64,000 nt of DNA from Fulvivirga sp. M361. GTDB lineage: Bacteria > Bacteroidota > Bacteroidia > Cytophagales > Cyclobacteriaceae. How positions within the stretch are numbered: position 1 is the first letter of the stretch; every line of letters begins with the position of its first letter. Shown piece after piece: positions 62,677 to 64,000 of the stretch. Under the pieces are notes generated by a model that was not told the origin of the DNA, ran no database searches, and was given only the letters and a program-made list of their open reading frames with translations. The stretch is from NCBI RefSeq assembly GCF_007097395.1, contig NZ_VKDC01000006.1:334073-398072 (forward strand), read 5' to 3'. Both the position numbers and the translations under genes were made by a program.

Positions 62677-63564
62677 TTACTCCCATCCGGAATTTATCCA
62701 GTCGGATAAATTAAAACTGTAAAGTTTACCACCTAAAATGCCCATTTCGAGTTCATCTGTGATATAAACCTCGGTGTCGTTAAAAAAACAAATGGCAGCT
62801 TTGTGGCTAAAATGATTTAACTCAATTTGAACAAACTTGCTTTTTGAGAATTGATTTTTTTCATGCAAGGCAAATAACCAGATCTTATCATGTCCCAACA
62901 GCACCAGGTGATTTTGGTCCGGAGTAACATCTGCTGACGTTACCCAACAAGTAAGCATAGAATCCGAACAGAGATAAACACTATCTACAAGCATGGCTGT
63001 GTGATCTCCGGGAGTTAGAGGTAACTTATAGATCTTTGTATAACCGTCAAATGGCACGGTTCGATTTTTACTAAACAGGTACAACGAATCATCAATGATG
63101 GTCATAGCATCCATGTCATAGTTCAGCCTGTCTTTTTCCGGAGGATAACTCTTCTGGTCTTGATAAGTATATCTGATTACCTCAGCATTTACCACCTTTT
63201 GAGTTATGCTATCAGGTGTTCCCAGTTTGTAAATCTTAAGGTTGTTACGATTATTTTTATTATTGCCGAAAGCCCCGATGTAAACATTACCCTCTTTATC
63301 TCTCGCAAGATCTTCCCAGCCTATGTTTGGATGATTTAAGTGGACAGTGCCGGTTACTTTCCCCAGAGTATCAAAATTGTAAAGAATAGGGTAGGAGTCA
63401 TCATTATGTGTCCATAAACTATTTATACCGGTTACAGCTAACCCGGAACTTTCTTTTAGGCTCTTTGGAAGCGCAGCTCTCAGTTCTAAACCAGCATGCT
63501 GAGCTTGTAGAAAATTCACACTACATAGTAAATGGATGCAAACTATGATCGGTGCCTTCAACAT
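62677..63564 (-). CDS. Exported beta-propeller-like protein of unknown function
   Basis: A 295-residue protein with a signal peptide (about 1-21, VNFLQAQ). Short repeating strands, such as SLWTHNDDSYPILYNFD, NIGWEDLARDKEGNVYIGAFGNN, SLYLFSKNR and HLVLLGHDKIWLFAL, suggest a propeller related to NHL/esterase-like propeller proteins (GWEDLA with DKEGNVYIGAFGNN is typical). No catalytic residues are evident. The start codon is separated from the upstream methyltransferase stop by one base, so the two are one transcription unit. Confidence 0.72.
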   Translation of the reverse strand: MLKAPIIVCIHLLCSVNFLQAQHAGLELRAALPKSLKESSGLAVTGINSLWTHNDDSYPILYNFDTLGKVTGTVHLNHPNIGWEDLARDKEGNVYIGAFGNNKNNRNNLKIYKLGTPDSITQKVVNAEVIRYTYQDQKSYPPEKDRLNYDMDAMTIIDDSLYLFSKNRTVPFDGYTKIYKLPLTPGDHTAMLVDSVYLCSDSMLTCWVTSADVTPDQNHLVLLGHDKIWLFALHEKNQFSKSKFVQIELNHFSHKAAICFFNDTEVYITDELEMGILGGKLYSFNLSDWINSGWE

Positions 63565-63565
63565 T

Positions 63566-64000
63566 CTAAGAAGCTTTTTTCCAAATAGTATGAAACCCGC
63601 CGGTCAGTTGGTGTGGCAAAAGATCTGCAATTTTACAGTCCAGCCTTTGTAGAAAAACTATTTTTTTAGTCAACAGGGAAACTGGAAATACATCTTCAAG
63701 AAAATCAGCATTTTCGAAGACCTCTATACGAAATTTGGTGTTCTTACTAAGGTCGGTTAATTGTGCTTTGGTAAAGAATTGTACGTGTTCCAGATCATCG
63801 GCATCTGATTGAATTGTTTTACCATCATACCCTAAGGCCCGCTTGAATGACTTGGTAAATTTCCATAACCAATTGTCATTTCTTTGCATCCACTGCATAG
63901 GCTTTGTCATCAGTGTTTCTCTTGGCCCGTTACCATTCGGTACGGTTACCACCAAACTGCCGTTGTCTTTTAATATCTCATTGATAGTATGCAGCAGGGC
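63566..64000 (-). CDS. SAM-dependent methyltransferase, 3' part only
   Basis: The C-terminal 144 codons are visible; the gene continues past the window's right edge. The first residues, LLHTINEILKDNGSLVVTVPNG, contain the post-II/post-III segment of class I methyltransferases (the D/N-G-x-L-V-V-T-V-P-N stretch). The middle contains LEHVQFFTKAQLTDLS, typical of ubiquinone/sugar-methyltransferase-like (Methyltransf_23) proteins. There is no ATG in the visible frame, consistent with truncation. The substrate is unknown. Confidence 0.75.
   Translation of the reverse strand, partial: ALLHTINEILKDNGSLVVTVPNGNGPRETLMTKPMQWMQRNDNWLWKFTKSFKRALGYDGKTIQSDADDLEHVQFFTKAQLTDLSKNTKFRIEVFENADFLEDVFPVSLLTKKIVFLQRLDCKIADLLPHQLTGGFHTIWKKAS

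Overview
The window comes from a member of the Bacteroidota, most likely a gliding, polysaccharide-degrading Cytophagales-type bacterium. Four very large secreted proteins end in type IX secretion system (T9SS) sorting domains, two of type A and two of type B. Two PorP/SprF-family proteins sit directly behind the two type-B substrates. Promoter-like TAnnTTTG boxes replace sigma70 boxes, and Shine-Dalgarno sequences are mostly absent. I saw no rRNA, tRNA, CRISPR array or intact insertion sequence. The names below rest on reading motifs by eye; no database search was made.

Layout. (1) 1-8375: the 3' part of a two-headed GH5 cellulase with a T9SS signal, a GNAT acetyltransferase, a membrane class III nucleotide cyclase, and a B12-type radical SAM protein divergent from an Sfp-type phosphopantetheinyl transferase (PPTase). 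(2) 8376-9287: a small inserted segment carrying a DUF416/YjaG-like gene. It is followed by a second, diverged copy of the last 31 codons of the PPTase gene. (3) 9288-12894: a leftward four-gene operon (UbiA prenyltransferase, DprE1-like oxidase, DprE2-like reductase, HAD phosphatase) that matches the decaprenyl-phospho-arabinose pathway of mycobacteria. (4) 13267-25500: a rightward surface-adhesin operon. It has a 3302-residue repeat protein with a type-B signal, its SprF-like partner, and a beta-propeller/OmpA-like protein. (5) 25503-27899: a leftward carbamoyltransferase, DUF5989 and SxtJ-like module.

(6) 28023-52931: a long exopolysaccharide locus in several blocks of alternating strand. 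It holds a Wzc-like chain-length protein, sulfotransferase, Wzx flippase, Wzy/WaaL-type polymerase or ligase, half-length TolC-like protein, three multi-pass GT-C-like membrane proteins, an EptA-like phosphoethanolamine transferase, a GT2, a lipoprotein, an acyltransferase-3, a GMC oxidoreductase, an SGNH hydrolase, a secreted esterase with FN3 and PA14 modules, and a GT4. (7) 52928-55671: cytochrome c lipoprotein, Tat-type small subunit and GMC oxidoreductase, translationally coupled to the GT4. (8) 55676-62436: a second type-B substrate (esterase plus 15 PKD-like repeats) followed by a PorP/SprF protein fused to a SPOR domain. (9) 62677-64000: a secreted beta-propeller-like protein and the 3' end of a methyltransferase gene.

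The genes together describe a cell-surface programme: synthesis and export of a decorated polysaccharide (predicted sulfate, acyl, carbamoyl and phosphoethanolamine groups), a polyprenyl-phospho-pentose donor, and T9SS-exported adhesins and hydrolases. The least expected features are the PPTase-end duplication around the DUF416 gene, the two-domain superperiod in the giant adhesin, the DprE-type pathway outside Actinobacteria, the SprF-SPOR fusion, and the carbamoyltransferase module with its 49-residue companion.
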